This document shows positions 41,733 through 51,243 of a stretch of DNA of 64,000 nucleotides, one piece after another (the first letter of the stretch is position 1; every line of letters begins with the position of its first letter). The stretch is from contig CAVQUX010000014.1 of the NCBI GenBank assembly GCA_963716925.1, forward strand, positions 124,001 through 188,000, in the 5' to 3' direction. Source of the DNA: DAISKN01 sp963716925. Lineage in GTDB: Bacteria > Acidobacteriota > Vicinamibacteria > Marinacidobacterales > SMYC01. The position numbers and the translations under genes were made by a program. Under the pieces are notes generated by a model. It saw only the letters and a list, made by a program, of their open reading frames with translations, searched no databases and was not told where the DNA came from.

Positions 41733-43991
41733 TCAGAACCGGACGAGGCGGGTGAGCTTAACCGCCAGGCTGCGGCTCTGGAGGAGGAGAGGTTCGTCGA
41801 GCCCGGTGGCCCGCCCGTCGTTGTATACCACGAAGAAGTCGCTTCCCGGCTGGTACTCCCATCGGAACCGGAGGTTCGTCAGGACCTCGCTGTCGAACGA
41901 GCTGTACTGGATGAGGGCGCTCAGGGACATCCGCGGCGACACGTTCCAGGTCGTGCGTCCACCCAGAAGTGTCGCGGTGAACGCACCCTGGGGAATGTCG
42001 ACGCGGTTCACGGACACGTTGGGCTCGAGCGAGAGCTTGGGGGAGGTAGTGATCCGCCCCTGGTAGCTCCATTCGTTCCGCGTTCCATCGTAGAAGCCGC
42101 CGAACTGATAGGTCACACGACCGGAGATCTTCCGCTGCGGGCCGAGCTGGTAGCTCATCCGGACGTTCTGGAAGTCGTATTCCCCGATCGGGATCACGAA
42201 TCCCGGGTACAGATCGAAGGGCTCCGCAAGGAATTCGTAGTTCCTCTCGTAGTCCACGCTCCACTGGTCCCCGTTCTGGAGCTCCATTCGGAACGTCATC
42301 TGGGCCTGCCGACTCTCGAGCGTGCCCCCGGGGTCGGTCACGTACTCGAGGCCGGGCTCGAGGCTCACCTTGCGGATTCTGTCGCTTCCCTTCGGCCTCC
42401 GGCTGAAACGCAGTTTCGCCACGGACTCCCGGAAGTCCTCGCGCCGGAGAAAGCCAATCTCCGGGTTGAAGTTCGTGTCGACGAACGTATGGCTGATGCG
42501 CGCGCCGTAGAGGTCCGAGTTGTAGTCGAAGATCCCTCGATAGCTTTCGTCGTTTCCTTCGAGACCCTCGGTCCGGCTCCCCGCGTAGTAGCCGCCGACG
42601 ACCAGCGAGTCGGAGAGTCCGAAGCTACCATCGACGCCGAAAACCCGGTTCGACCCGTCGCTCACCACGGACTCGGAGCGGTGGGTGAGAAGCGCGCCGA
42701 TCTGACTCTTGCGAAGTATGTCCCGCTTCACGCGGAGAACGGAGAAGCCCGTCGGGTCCATTCCCGCGGGCTCGAACTCGTCGGTGTGGATATTGAGCAC
42801 CCCCAGAGTGTAAGGACCCGCCTTGCCCGTCACCCGGGCGCCCGCGCGGATGGGAACGACGCCCACGTCGGAGATGCCGATGCGTCTACTGAAGAACAGG
42901 ATCGGTGCGTTGTTGGGGCCCCCGCCCTGGTCGTTGAAGTTGCCTCCGAAGCCGGCGGTTCCAAAGGCGAAATTCCCCTGCCCTTCGAGAAAGAACTCCC
43001 GCTTCTCCGGATACTGCACGTCGAAGCGGGTCAGGTTCACCTGGATCTCGTCGTCTTCCACCTGGGCGAAATCTGTGTTCACGGTGACGTCGGCGACGAG
43101 ACTTCGCGTGATCCCGTACTTGACGTCGAGTCCCGCCTTGGCTCCCAGATCGTTCTCGACGGCCGGCTCGAGCCTCTCGTCGGTGCGGAGCGTCGAAATG
43201 GCGTAGGGCTTCACCTCGAGGTTCCGCGCGGGAGCCGCCTCGAGGCCCACGAGCGTCGCCGCCGAGGAGGCCTTCACCAGACCGCGTAGATCGTAGGACG
43301 CGGGAACGTCCGTCAGGTACGAGACCTCGTTCTTCCACTGCACGATCCGCCGGAAGTTCACGCCCCAGACCTGCTCCCGGCCGGAGCGGAACCGGAGCGA
43401 CTTGAAGGGGATCGCGATTTCCACCGTCCAGCCCTTCTCGAAGCGTCCGGTCCTGGCGTTCCAGACGGTGTTCCAGTCCTTGTTCACGTTCCTCTCGTCG
43501 ACGGCGAGCGCGTCCGTCAGCCCTCCCAGCAGGTTCACGTGGAACATGAACGAGTTCCGGCGGTCGTGGAAGGTGTCGAACATCACTCCGAAGTTCTCGT
43601 TTCGGGAGAGCGCCTGGTTGTCGCGCCGCATCTCGTTTCCAATCATGCGTTCCGGGTGGCTGTCCCAGCAGCGGGCGGAAACGTAGACGTTGTCGTCGTC
43701 GAACAGAAGCCACACCTCGGTGGACTCCGTCGCTGGTTCCCCTTCTCGCGGCTCCTGCTGGATGAAGCCCGAGATCGCCTGCACCTCGCTATAAGGGTCG
43801 TCGTCCAGGAGCCCGTCCAGTACGATGGGCTCGGCGATTCGGGTCGCCCGGACGGTGACGTTGCCCGAGGGATCGCGGGCGACCACCGCCGGAGGAGTGA
43901 TCGGGGCGTCGTCGGCGTAGGCTCCCGCCGCGAGGAGCGGAAAAGCGAGCCCGAAGACGAGCCGGGGGGTAAGGCGGCGCACGAAGAACAT
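41733..43991 (-). CDS. outer-membrane protein with CBM9-like front and DUF5916 barrel
   Basis: A 752-residue protein with a signal peptide (LVFGLAFPLLAAGAYA). Residues 30-230 look like a CBM9-type carbohydrate-binding domain (IVLDGLLDDDPYSEV; EVWLLFDDDNVYVSARCWD). The rest alternates short polar and aromatic strands, typical of a beta-barrel, and ends in LTRLVRF with the terminal Phe of outer-membrane proteins. EKREFFLEGQGNFAFG near residue 335 is a block I associate with DUF5916. It may bind or import sugars, but no function is established. The ATG at 43991 is used; an ATG 36 nt upstream is less likely. Confidence 0.85.
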   Translation of the reverse strand: MFFVRRLTPRLVFGLAFPLLAAGAYADDAPITPPAVVARDPSGNVTVRATRIAEPIVLDGLLDDDPYSEVQAISGFIQQEPREGEPATESTEVWLLFDDDNVYVSARCWDSHPERMIGNEMRRDNQALSRNENFGVMFDTFHDRRNSFMFHVNLLGGLTDALAVDERNVNKDWNTVWNARTGRFEKGWTVEIAIPFKSLRFRSGREQVWGVNFRRIVQWKNEVSYLTDVPASYDLRGLVKASSAATLVGLEAAPARNLEVKPYAISTLRTDERLEPAVENDLGAKAGLDVKYGITRSLVADVTVNTDFAQVEDDEIQVNLTRFDVQYPEKREFFLEGQGNFAFGTAGFGGNFNDQGGGPNNAPILFFSRRIGISDVGVVPIRAGARVTGKAGPYTLGVLNIHTDEFEPAGMDPTGFSVLRVKRDILRKSQIGALLTHRSESVVSDGSNRVFGVDGSFGLSDSLVVGGYYAGSRTEGLEGNDESYRGIFDYNSDLYGARISHTFVDTNFNPEIGFLRREDFRESVAKLRFSRRPKGSDRIRKVSLEPGLEYVTDPGGTLESRQAQMTFRMELQNGDQWSVDYERNYEFLAEPFDLYPGFVIPIGEYDFQNVRMSYQLGPQRKISGRVTYQFGGFYDGTRNEWSYQGRITTSPKLSLEPNVSVNRVDIPQGAFTATLLGGRTTWNVSPRMSLSALIQYSSFDSEVLTNLRFRWEYQPGSDFFVVYNDGRATGLDEPLLLQSRSLAVKLTRLVRF

Positions 43992-44012
43992 AATAGCAAT
44001 TGCGCCTTGCGC

Positions 44013-44018
44013 TAGACT
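44013..44018 (+). promoter_or_regulatory. -10 box ahead of uvrD/pcrA
   Basis: TAGACT ends 7 nt before the ATG at 44026, matching the close spacing of other starts in the window. No -35 is visible at 16-18 bp. It lies in the 34-nt gap to the divergent DUF5916 gene. Confidence 0.3.
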
Positions 44019-44025
44019 TCGCCGC

Positions 44026-46161
44026 ATGGCGGGAATGGACTCCGGGGTCGAGGGACTCGACTGTCTCGACGGTCTCAACGAGCGGCAGCGCGAGGCGGTC
44101 TCGGCTCCCGACGGTCCGACTCTGGTACTCGCCGGGGCGGGCTCGGGAAAAACCCGTGTGATCGTCCACCGCATCGCTTACCTGGTTCGAAACCGTTCCG
44201 TCTCCCCCGACGGCATTCTTGCGGTGACTTTCACCAACAAGGCCGCGGAGGAGATGCGGAGGCGGGTTTCGGATCTTCTGCCTCGGCCTGCTACGGATCT
44301 CGCGGTCCACACGTTCCACGCGCTGTGCCTCCGGCTCCTTCGCCGCTTCGGCGAGGACGTCGGCCTACCCTCGGCGTTCACCGTTTACGGGGAGGACGAG
44401 CGCAGGACGCTCCTGCGGAAGGTTTGTCGCGAAGCCGGACTCGCGGAGCGCGACTACCCGCTCTCCCGCGTGTCCGCATCCGTCTCCGCCTCGAAGAATC
44501 AAGCCTTCGCCCGCGGCGAAACCGGGCTTCTCGACCCCAATATCGTTCTGGCGGCGGAGCGCTATCAGCGGGAGCTCGAAGCCGCGGGCGGAGTCGACTT
44601 CGACGACCTGCTGCTCAAAGGGGTCGAGCTCCTCGAGTGCTCGGAGCGGGCCCAGGCCTACGCCGCACGCCGATTCCGCCACGTGCTGGTCGACGAGTAC
44701 CAGGACACGAATCGGGTGCAGTATCGGCTCCTGCGTCTCCTCGCCCCCCACGGGAACCTCTTCGTGGTGGGCGACGAGGATCAATCGATCTACAACTTCC
44801 GGGGCGCCGACCTCCGGAACATCCTCGACTTCGAGCGCGACTTCCCCGGAGCGCGCGTGGTGAAGCTCGAGGTCAATTACCGTTCGACGGCGGCGATCCT
44901 GCGCGCCGCTTCGGGGGTGATCGGACATAACCTCGAGCGCAAGGGCAAAACGCTGGTTCCGAGTCTTCCCGAGGGAGAGCGGATTCACCTCCATGAGGCG
45001 GACGACGAGAGGGAGGAGGCGGCCCATGCCTGCGGGATCATCGAGCGGCTTCGCCGCCAGGCCCCCGAGTCCCGGGTCGCGGTGCTCCTGCGCACTCACG
45101 CTCAAACGCGGGCGTTCGAGGAGGAGCTGGTTCGCAGGAACGTTCCTCATCAGGTCCTGGGTGGTCTTCGGTTCTACGAGAGGCGCGAGATCAAGGACGC
45201 TCTCGCCTACCTCAGGCTCCTCCAGAACCGGGCGGACGATTCGAGCTTTCTTCGGTCGGTCAACGTGCCGCCGCGGGGAGTCGGCGACGCGACGCAGGCG
45301 TTACTCGGAGCCCGTGCGCGCGAGCGCGGCGTCTCCCTCTGGGAGGCCTCGGAGGCGCTTCTCCAGGGCGACGAGATATCCGGACGGGCCCGTGTCGGGC
45401 TTACCGCCTTCCGCGGTTTGATCGAGGGATTGGCCTCCCGGCTCGTCTCCGAGAGACCCTCCGCGACGCTGCGCGCGATTCTGCAGGACGCCGGGCTGCT
45501 CGCGGCGCTCGAGTCCGAGGGGGAGGCGGCGGCGAGAGAGCGGCGGGAGAACCTCGACCAGCTCGTGGCTTCCGCCCTGGAGTACGAAGAAGGCGAGAGC
45601 GAGACTTCCCTCGCGGCGTTCCTCGATCGAGTGAGCCTCCTCACCGATGCCGATACTCTGGAGACCCCCGCCCCCTGCCTCCTGATGACGATCCACGCCG
45701 CGAAGGGACTGGAGTTCGACGGGGTTTTCCTCGCGGGTCTGGAGGAGGGCCTCTTTCCCCACGTTCGCGCCGCCGGCAACAAGCACGCGCTCGAGGAGGA
45801 GCGTCGCTTGTTCTACGTGGGCTTGACCCGGGCGCGAAGCCGGCTCTTCCTTTCCTACGCGCGCTCCCGTTTCCTCTCGTACCTATCCACCTCCCGCGAG
45901 CCGTCGCGCTTCCTGCTCGAGATTCCGGACGACGTCCTGGAATCCGCGCCGGGGGCCTCTCCCGCGCGGCCCTCGGCGGCGCCTTCCGCGAGCAGGAGCT
46001 CGCTTCGGCCGGGGACGATCGTCTCTCACAAGACGTTCGGAGAAGGCCGGGTCCTCGCGGCCACCGGCTCGGGACGCGATCGAAAGGTGACCGTGCTGTT
46101 CCACAAGGCGGGAAGGAAGAAGCTGCTCGTCGAGTATGCGGGGCTTCAGGTGGTGAGCTGA
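44026..46161 (+). CDS. pcrA: UvrD/PcrA-type DNA helicase
   Basis: A 711-residue superfamily 1A helicase. LNERQREAVSAPDGPTLVLA and AGAGSGKT (motif I, 36-43) open the protein. AVTFTNKAAEEMRRRV (Ia), HVLVDEYQDTNRVQYRL (II, near residue 222), VVGDEDQSIYNFRGAD (III), LEVNYRS (IV), LLMTIHAAKGLEFDGVFL (V) and ERRLFYVGLTRAR (VI, near residue 590) are all present. The C-terminal 50 residues (GTIVSHKTFGEGRVLA) form the Tudor-like domain that binds RNA polymerase in PcrA. It unwinds DNA 3-prime to 5-prime in repair. UvrD is an equally valid name. Confidence 0.95.
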   Translation: MAGMDSGVEGLDCLDGLNERQREAVSAPDGPTLVLAGAGSGKTRVIVHRIAYLVRNRSVSPDGILAVTFTNKAAEEMRRRVSDLLPRPATDLAVHTFHALCLRLLRRFGEDVGLPSAFTVYGEDERRTLLRKVCREAGLAERDYPLSRVSASVSASKNQAFARGETGLLDPNIVLAAERYQRELEAAGGVDFDDLLLKGVELLECSERAQAYAARRFRHVLVDEYQDTNRVQYRLLRLLAPHGNLFVVGDEDQSIYNFRGADLRNILDFERDFPGARVVKLEVNYRSTAAILRAASGVIGHNLERKGKTLVPSLPEGERIHLHEADDEREEAAHACGIIERLRRQAPESRVAVLLRTHAQTRAFEEELVRRNVPHQVLGGLRFYERREIKDALAYLRLLQNRADDSSFLRSVNVPPRGVGDATQALLGARARERGVSLWEASEALLQGDEISGRARVGLTAFRGLIEGLASRLVSERPSATLRAILQDAGLLAALESEGEAAARERRENLDQLVASALEYEEGESETSLAAFLDRVSLLTDADTLETPAPCLLMTIHAAKGLEFDGVFLAGLEEGLFPHVRAAGNKHALEEERRLFYVGLTRARSRLFLSYARSRFLSYLSTSREPSRFLLEIPDDVLESAPGASPARPSAAPSASRSSLRPGTIVSHKTFGEGRVLAATGSGRDRKVTVLFHKAGRKKLLVEYAGLQVVS

Positions 46162-46163
46162 CG

Positions 46164-46832
46164 CTACTCCGCCTCGGGCTCGACCGCGGTCACGATCCAA
46201 CGCGTCGGCACGACGGCGCCGAAGGTGTTCTTGACGTCGTATCGGGTCAGGGTCACGACGTATACTCCTTCGCCTTCGTCGGTCGTCGTCACCCGGACCG
46301 ATGCTTCTTTGGTGAGGGTCTCACCGGTGAGGTACTCCGGCGCGGCCTCGCGCTGGAGCGATTTCTGGACGCGCCGTATCTCCGATTCGAGCTCCTGCTC
46401 CGCTTCGTGGAGACTCGAAACCACGACCCGTCTTTCCTCGCGGAACGCATCCCATTGTCTCTGCAGATCCCCCAGCGTTCCTTCGAGCTTCTTGCCCGGG
46501 TCGTCCCTCATGAGCCTTTGGACCCGCAGCAGGTCGTCGTAATTCGCCTGGCGAAAGTCACCGAAGAGCTTGAACTGCTCGTCCCGCCGGTCCTCCGCCT
46601 GCTCGACGCGCTCCCGCATCGACGAGACGCGATAGGGCCCGCGGCGCTCCTCTCCGAGCGTTACCACCTGATAGTCGACGACCTCCCGGGGAAAAGTCAC
46701 CATCGAAACCAACGCCACCGTCTGATCGTCTCCCCTGCGGGATGCTTCCAGGAACCGGTCGATGAGCTCGTGCTCCGCCGTGCGACAGGAAAGGGCCGAG
46801 GCCGCGATCAGGAGGATCGCGACTTTCCTCAG
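46164..46832 (-). CDS. predicted lipoprotein with coiled coil
   Basis: A protein of about 222 residues. The leader VAILLIAASALSC ends in a plausible lipobox cysteine. A helical, strongly charged middle follows (RMRERVEQAEDRRDEQFKLF-like, then QRQWDAFREERRVVVSSLHE) and then a beta-rich C-terminus with VYVVTLTRYDVKN. CTG at 46832 is taken as the start because it overlaps the upstream TGA as CTGA and has GAGGAGG five bases ahead; no ATG, GTG or TTG is available before the hydrophobic core. It is paired with the TPR lipoprotein gene upstream. Function unknown. Confidence 0.65.
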   Translation of the reverse strand: MRKVAILLIAASALSCRTAEHELIDRFLEASRRGDDQTVALVSMVTFPREVVDYQVVTLGEERRGPYRVSSMRERVEQAEDRRDEQFKLFGDFRQANYDDLLRVQRLMRDDPGKKLEGTLGDLQRQWDAFREERRVVVSSLHEAEQELESEIRRVQKSLQREAAPEYLTGETLTKEASVRVTTTDEGEGVYVVTLTRYDVKNTFGAVVPTRWIVTAVEPEAE

Positions 46833-47719
46833 TGCTCCCTCCTCGACGCGCGGCCCGAGCCCCAATGGATCCTCTGCTGGAGGGTTTCCAGGTTGTCGCT
46901 CCGTCCATCCATCGCGAGCGGCCCGGCTTCGGCGGAATCGAGCCGCGCCTGGAGGTCGTCGTTCTCGGGTGCGTCGGGAGAGAGGCGCTCCGCGGCTGCG
47001 AGACGATCCCGGGCGTCGTCGAAACGCTCGAGGGTCATGAGCGTCTCGACCTGACCGAGAATGGCCTCGTAGCGATGGCCGGCATCGGTCGTTCGCGATG
47101 CGAGCTCTTGCAGCCACCGTAGAGCGGCTTCGCCGTCGCCGGAGAGGCGGGAGAGGGTCGAGAGCCGAAAGTAAGCTGCGTCGGAGGAGCCGTCGTAGGG
47201 AAGGGCGGCGGCCTTCCTGTAGGCGTCGGTGGCCTCTTCGAGCTGCTCCAGCCGGTAGTGGCACTCGGCGAGAGACATCAGAGTGTCCCGGCGGACGTCG
47301 ATGTCCGCTTCGCCTTCGAGCACCGCGCGATAGTGAGGAAGCGCTCGCTCCGGGTCCTGCATCTCGTGCTCGTAGAGCCGAGCCAGCAACTGGTGGGCCG
47401 GGAGGGCCACCGGGCTTTCGGGATAGTCGTCGAGGATCTCGAGGAGCCTCGCATGGGCGGCAGGGACGTCCCGCGTCCGCAGGAGATGGATCTGCGCGAG
47501 CTGGAACAGCGCCTTCGCGGCGAAAGGACTTTCGGGATGGCCGATGACGATCTCCCGCAGCCGGCGTGCGGCGCCCTCGTAGTCGTCGGCCTCTTCCGCT
47601 CTCGCCGCCTCGGCGAACAGGCGCTCCGTCTCGGTCCTGCACCCGAGCCCGGGGAGCCCGAGCAGGGCGAGCGCGAGGAGAAACGTGAGGCGCGTCGACG
47701 GCGAGAGCGTGAATATCAT
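46829..47719 (-). CDS. TPR-repeat lipoprotein
   Basis: A 296-residue protein with a lipoprotein signal (FLLALALLGLPGLGC; lipobox GLGC) and about six TPR-like units, such as AKALFQLAQIHLLRTRDVPA, LLARLYEHEMQDPERALPHY and LAECHYRLEQLEEATDAYRK. It resembles BamD/YfiO-like and tol-pal-type TPR scaffold proteins, but no specific family is recognised. The start at 47719 has AGGAAGG six bases upstream and is preferred to an ATG eleven codons earlier. The next gene overlaps its TGA. Confidence 0.8.
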   Translation of the reverse strand: MIFTLSPSTRLTFLLALALLGLPGLGCRTETERLFAEAARAEEADDYEGAARRLREIVIGHPESPFAAKALFQLAQIHLLRTRDVPAAHARLLEILDDYPESPVALPAHQLLARLYEHEMQDPERALPHYRAVLEGEADIDVRRDTLMSLAECHYRLEQLEEATDAYRKAAALPYDGSSDAAYFRLSTLSRLSGDGEAALRWLQELASRTTDAGHRYEAILGQVETLMTLERFDDARDRLAAAERLSPDAPENDDLQARLDSAEAGPLAMDGRSDNLETLQQRIHWGSGRASRREH

Positions 47720-47826
47720 CTCGACCTTCCTCTGCGTGCTTGGACCCATCATCGGCTGAAAAGCCGCTTCCCGGCGCGGGACGAGGGCCGCTCCTCGCGA
47801 ACCGGCCTCGTTCTGATTCGAGTGTA

Positions 47827-47943
47827 TTACGGAAACGGGATGGATGCGAGCTGCCGGCGGAGCTCCTCAGCTCGCCGGAGATCCTTGCGGCGGACCGGCT
47901 TCTCGTGCTGTGCCTCGTAGCACCTGTAGCCTCCGAATCTCAG
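47827..47943 (-). other. short C-terminal-looking fragment in the 257-bp gap
   Basis: Between 47720 and 47976 the only protein-like signal is a minus-strand frame encoding GYRCYEAQHEKPVRRKDLRR followed by AEELRRQLASIPFP and a TAA at 47827. It has a stop just upstream and no normal start codon, so it is probably the end of a lost gene or chance. The remaining gap shows nothing. Confidence 0.25.
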
Positions 47944-47976
47944 TCAGGCTTCGGGATGTTTTGGTTGTACACAAGG

Positions 47977-48345
47977 CTAGCCGACCTCGATCTCTTCCCA
48001 ACGGAATGCCCTGAGGTGTAGACAGGTCTTTCCGCCCAGCTGGTTGACAAAAAAGAACGCGCCAGCTAGATCCCCAAACTCTCCGCTCTTGTATCTTCGA
48101 GCTGCTTCCTTTCTGTCGTGCCCAGTCGGGAAGTAGACAGTCCCATTCAAAATGAAAGCGCTCTTGACTCTGGCGAGCGGCACAGGCGGTGGGTTCCCCT
48201 TCTCGGCCGCGTTCTCAAGCCAGGATGCGACCGATGCTTCGTACCACTTGATGAAGAACGGCTCGGCCCGATTCATCTGATCTTCTACCTCGGCCTGTCG
48301 CGGGTCTTCCGTGCGAGCTCGAAAACCTTCGCCTTTCCGTCTCAT
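47977..48345 (-). CDS. hypothetical protein, 122 residues
   Basis: The frame encodes a mixed alpha/beta protein with normal composition: AEPFFIKWYEASVASWLENA, RVKSAFILNGTVYFPTG and AGAFFFVNQLGGKTCLHLRA. No family is recognised. Base composition is lower in G+C than in the flanking genes, consistent with a transferred or relaxed gene. An internal ATG at codon 24 (MNRAEPFF) may be the true start. Neighbours are remnants and an ADOP permease. Confidence 0.5.
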   Translation of the reverse strand: MRRKGEGFRARTEDPRQAEVEDQMNRAEPFFIKWYEASVASWLENAAEKGNPPPVPLARVKSAFILNGTVYFPTGHDRKEAARRYKSGEFGDLAGAFFFVNQLGGKTCLHLRAFRWEEIEVG

Positions 48346-48730
48346 CGTCGGTTCTGACTATTGCTTCAGGATTGAGACCAAACCATTCTTTTCCCGTCTA
48401 ATCTCGCGGCCTGGATGCCTTCGCCGTGATGTTCCTCGATGATCTCTCTATAGGTCCAATCTTAGATTGCCCTGCGTCGGTTCATCTTACGATCTTCCCA
48501 TGGCTCCGCTACGAACCAGACTTCTCTTTCTCGACATGGATCGTGTACTCCGGAGAGGCTCGTCTCCCTTGTTCAAACTGGAGCCTCACCTGGTCGAGAA
48601 TCTGGAGCGGTTCGTTTCTGAATTGGGGGGTGGACCAGCTCTCCTGCAAGGTGTACCGCGTGAGACCGCGATCGTCGTCGAGCGAAGCTCTTCTTCGAAC
48701 TTCCTGCGGCCTGTTGCCGTTTAGGCTCAT
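48346..48730 (+). other. gap with possible HAD-domain remnant
   Basis: This 385-bp stretch has no intact gene. From 48500 a plus-strand frame reads MAPLRTRLLFLDMDRVLRRG, then LEPHLVENLERFVSELGG, and ends at 48724. The first part resembles the DxDGVL start of a small HAD-like domain with Gly changed to Arg, and the rest loses similarity. I treat it as a possible decayed fragment only. Confidence 0.3.
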
Positions 48731-51160
48731 ATGGATGCATCCACCTTCCGCCACGCCCTCAGGGGTCTCGTCAAGAACCCGGGTTTCACCGCCGTCGCCA
48801 TCCTGACGCTCGGTCTCGGCATCGGAGCCAACACCGCGGTCTTCAGCCTGGTGAACGCCATCCTCATTCACCCCCTCCCCTATCCGGAGGCGGAGCGGCT
48901 CGTCGGGCTCTGGCATGCGGCTCCCGGAGTCGGCTTCCCGATCATCGAGCAATCCGACGCCACCTACTTGAACTACCACGACCATGCGCGGTCTTTCGAA
49001 GACACGGCCCTGATCACCACCGGTTTCCGGAACCTCACCAACGGCGGCGAGCCCGAACGGATCGAAGTCGCGTTCGCGACCGCCTCTCTGTTCACAGTTC
49101 TGAATGCCCAGCCTTCTCCCGGTCGCGCCTTCACCGAAGAAGAGGACCGGCCGGGCGCTGAACCGGTGGCGGTTCTGAGCCATTCTCTCTGGGCAAGACG
49201 GTTCGGCGCCGATCCGTCGGTCGTGGGAAAGACGACCCATCTGAACGGGGTAGCGACCCGCATCGTCGGGGTCATGCCGGCATCCTTCGTATATCCCCAG
49301 GCGTCGACCCGGCTGTGGCTGCCAATTCAACTCGATCGCGCTCGATACAGCGACACGAGCTTCAGTTACAACGGCCTCGGGCGGCTGAGGAAAGGGGTTT
49401 CCCTGGAGGAGGCCGAGGCGGAGATGGCGCCGATCCTCGCGCGAATCACCGAGAACTTTCCCGGCGACCTCACACAGGAAATGCTGAAGCAGGCGCGAAT
49501 GGCGCCCGTGCTCCATCCGCTCAAGCAGGACGTGGTGGGCGAAGTCGAGACGCCGCTCCGGATTCTCCTGGGAACGGTGGGGTTCGTTCTGCTCGTCGCC
49601 TCCGCGAACGTCGCCAACCTCTTTCTGGTGAGGGCCGACGGGCGGCACCGGGAAGTCGCGGTGCGCATCGCGCTCGGTGCCAACCGAGGGGATATCGCGC
49701 GTTTCTACCTCTCGGAGAGCGTGGTGCTCGGCCTGGCCGGGGGCGCCCTGGGACTCGCTCTCGCCTATGCCGGCGTCAGCCTCTTCATTGGGTATGGGGC
49801 CATGGATTTGCCTCGACTCGAGGAGGTTCGGCTCGACTCCCCAGTGCTCCTCTTCAACGGAGCGATCTCACTTGTCGCGGGACTTCTCTTCGGCCTCGTT
49901 CCCATCCTGCGAAACGGCTCGACGTCGCCGGCGGCCGGGCTGAACGAGATCGGCCGCGGTCTCACCGCGGGACGGGAGCGCCTCTCGGCTCGTGCGCTCC
50001 TCGTCATCTCCCAGGTGGCTTTCGCTCTCGTGCTCCTCGTCGGAGCCGGCTTGATGGCAAGGAGCTTCTGGCGCCTGCGGTCGGTCGAGCCTGGATTCGA
50101 CGCCAGCTCCACGCTTACCTTCGCCCTCTCGCTTCCCGAGAGCCAATATGCGGGAGAGGGGGAAGTGGCGAGGTTCGTCGAGGGGCTCACCGAGAGAATC
50201 GGTGCGGTGCCCGGCGTCGTCGCCGCGGCTACGACGAGCCGCCTGCCGCTCTCCGGCAGCTACGACAACAACGCCATCTTCGTCGAAGACTTCCCGACAC
50301 CCGAGGGCCAGATCCCTCCGGTTCATCCGACTCGGTACGTGAGCCCCGACTACTTCCGAGCGCTTTCGATTCCGCTCGTCGAGGGCCGCACCTTCGAATG
50401 GAGCGATCGAGAGAAGGGGTTTCGCGCCGCGATCGTCAGTGCGGCGTTCGCCGAGAAGTACTGGCCGGGACGAAGCCCGATGGGAAAGCGAGTCCGATCC
50501 TTCGATGCCAAGGAGCTCTCGGAGATCGTGGGAGTCGTCGGGACCGCGCACGACGAGGGCCTCGAAAAGGACCCTACTCCCACAATCTACTTTCCCGTCG
50601 GCACACCCGGTAGTCTCCGCCGCTCGCTCCAGGTTGCGGTGCGGACCAGCACCGAGCCCGAATCTCTGTTCCCAGCGGTCCGGGAAGAAATTCGAAGCCT
50701 CGACGGCAACCTTCCCCTCGCCGGTGTCGCCACCATGGAGCAGATCCTCGTCCGCTCGACGTCTCGCACCAGCGTCACCATGGTTCTTCTCGGTTTGTCC
50801 GCCGTCGTGGCCATTCTCCTGGGCTCCATCGGCGTCTACGGCGTCGTCTCGTACCTGGTGAGCCAGAGGAGGAACGAGATTGGAATCCGGATGGCGCTCG
50901 GGGCAGGCCGCCAGGAAGTGCAGCGCATCTTCCTCTTGAACGGGCTCAAGACCGCAATCGCCGGCACGGCCCTCGGCCTCGTGGGATCGTTCGTCTTGAC
51001 GAGGCTCCTCGGAAGCCTGCTGTTCCAGGTTCAGCCGTTCGACCCGCCGACCTACTTCGTTGCGGCGATCGTCATTCTGGGGATCTCGCTTCTTGCAAGC
51101 GCCCTTCCCGCCCGGCGCGCCGCGAGGGTGGATCCGGTCATCGCGCTGCGCGGTGAGTGA
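48731..51160 (+). CDS. ADOP-type permease (duplicated MacB/FtsX orphan ABC permease)
   Basis: An 809-residue protein with the MacB-like front LRGLVKNPGFTAVAILTLGL and GIGANTAVFSLVNAILIHPL, a periplasmic domain, and a first FtsX unit of three helices (ILLGTVGFVLLVASANVANL; VAVRIALGANRGDIARFYLS). A second periplasmic domain and a second FtsX unit follow (VTMVLLGLSAVVAILLGSIG; IGIRMALGAGRQEVQRIFLL), ending ARRAARVDPVIALRGE. The duplicated architecture with no adjacent ATPase is the acidobacterial duplicated orphan permease family, supporting the host assignment. The role is probably export or envelope mechanotransmission with an ATPase encoded elsewhere. Confidence 0.93.
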   Translation: MDASTFRHALRGLVKNPGFTAVAILTLGLGIGANTAVFSLVNAILIHPLPYPEAERLVGLWHAAPGVGFPIIEQSDATYLNYHDHARSFEDTALITTGFRNLTNGGEPERIEVAFATASLFTVLNAQPSPGRAFTEEEDRPGAEPVAVLSHSLWARRFGADPSVVGKTTHLNGVATRIVGVMPASFVYPQASTRLWLPIQLDRARYSDTSFSYNGLGRLRKGVSLEEAEAEMAPILARITENFPGDLTQEMLKQARMAPVLHPLKQDVVGEVETPLRILLGTVGFVLLVASANVANLFLVRADGRHREVAVRIALGANRGDIARFYLSESVVLGLAGGALGLALAYAGVSLFIGYGAMDLPRLEEVRLDSPVLLFNGAISLVAGLLFGLVPILRNGSTSPAAGLNEIGRGLTAGRERLSARALLVISQVAFALVLLVGAGLMARSFWRLRSVEPGFDASSTLTFALSLPESQYAGEGEVARFVEGLTERIGAVPGVVAAATTSRLPLSGSYDNNAIFVEDFPTPEGQIPPVHPTRYVSPDYFRALSIPLVEGRTFEWSDREKGFRAAIVSAAFAEKYWPGRSPMGKRVRSFDAKELSEIVGVVGTAHDEGLEKDPTPTIYFPVGTPGSLRRSLQVAVRTSTEPESLFPAVREEIRSLDGNLPLAGVATMEQILVRSTSRTSVTMVLLGLSAVVAILLGSIGVYGVVSYLVSQRRNEIGIRMALGAGRQEVQRIFLLNGLKTAIAGTALGLVGSFVLTRLLGSLLFQVQPFDPPTYFVAAIVILGISLLASALPARRAARVDPVIALRGE

Positions 51161-51243
51161 AGGGAGTGCCCCGGCCAGGGCTGAAGATCCCTTGGAAGTG
51201 ATCGCGTCGAGAAATCCATTCGTCGCCGCCGGAACGAATCTCG

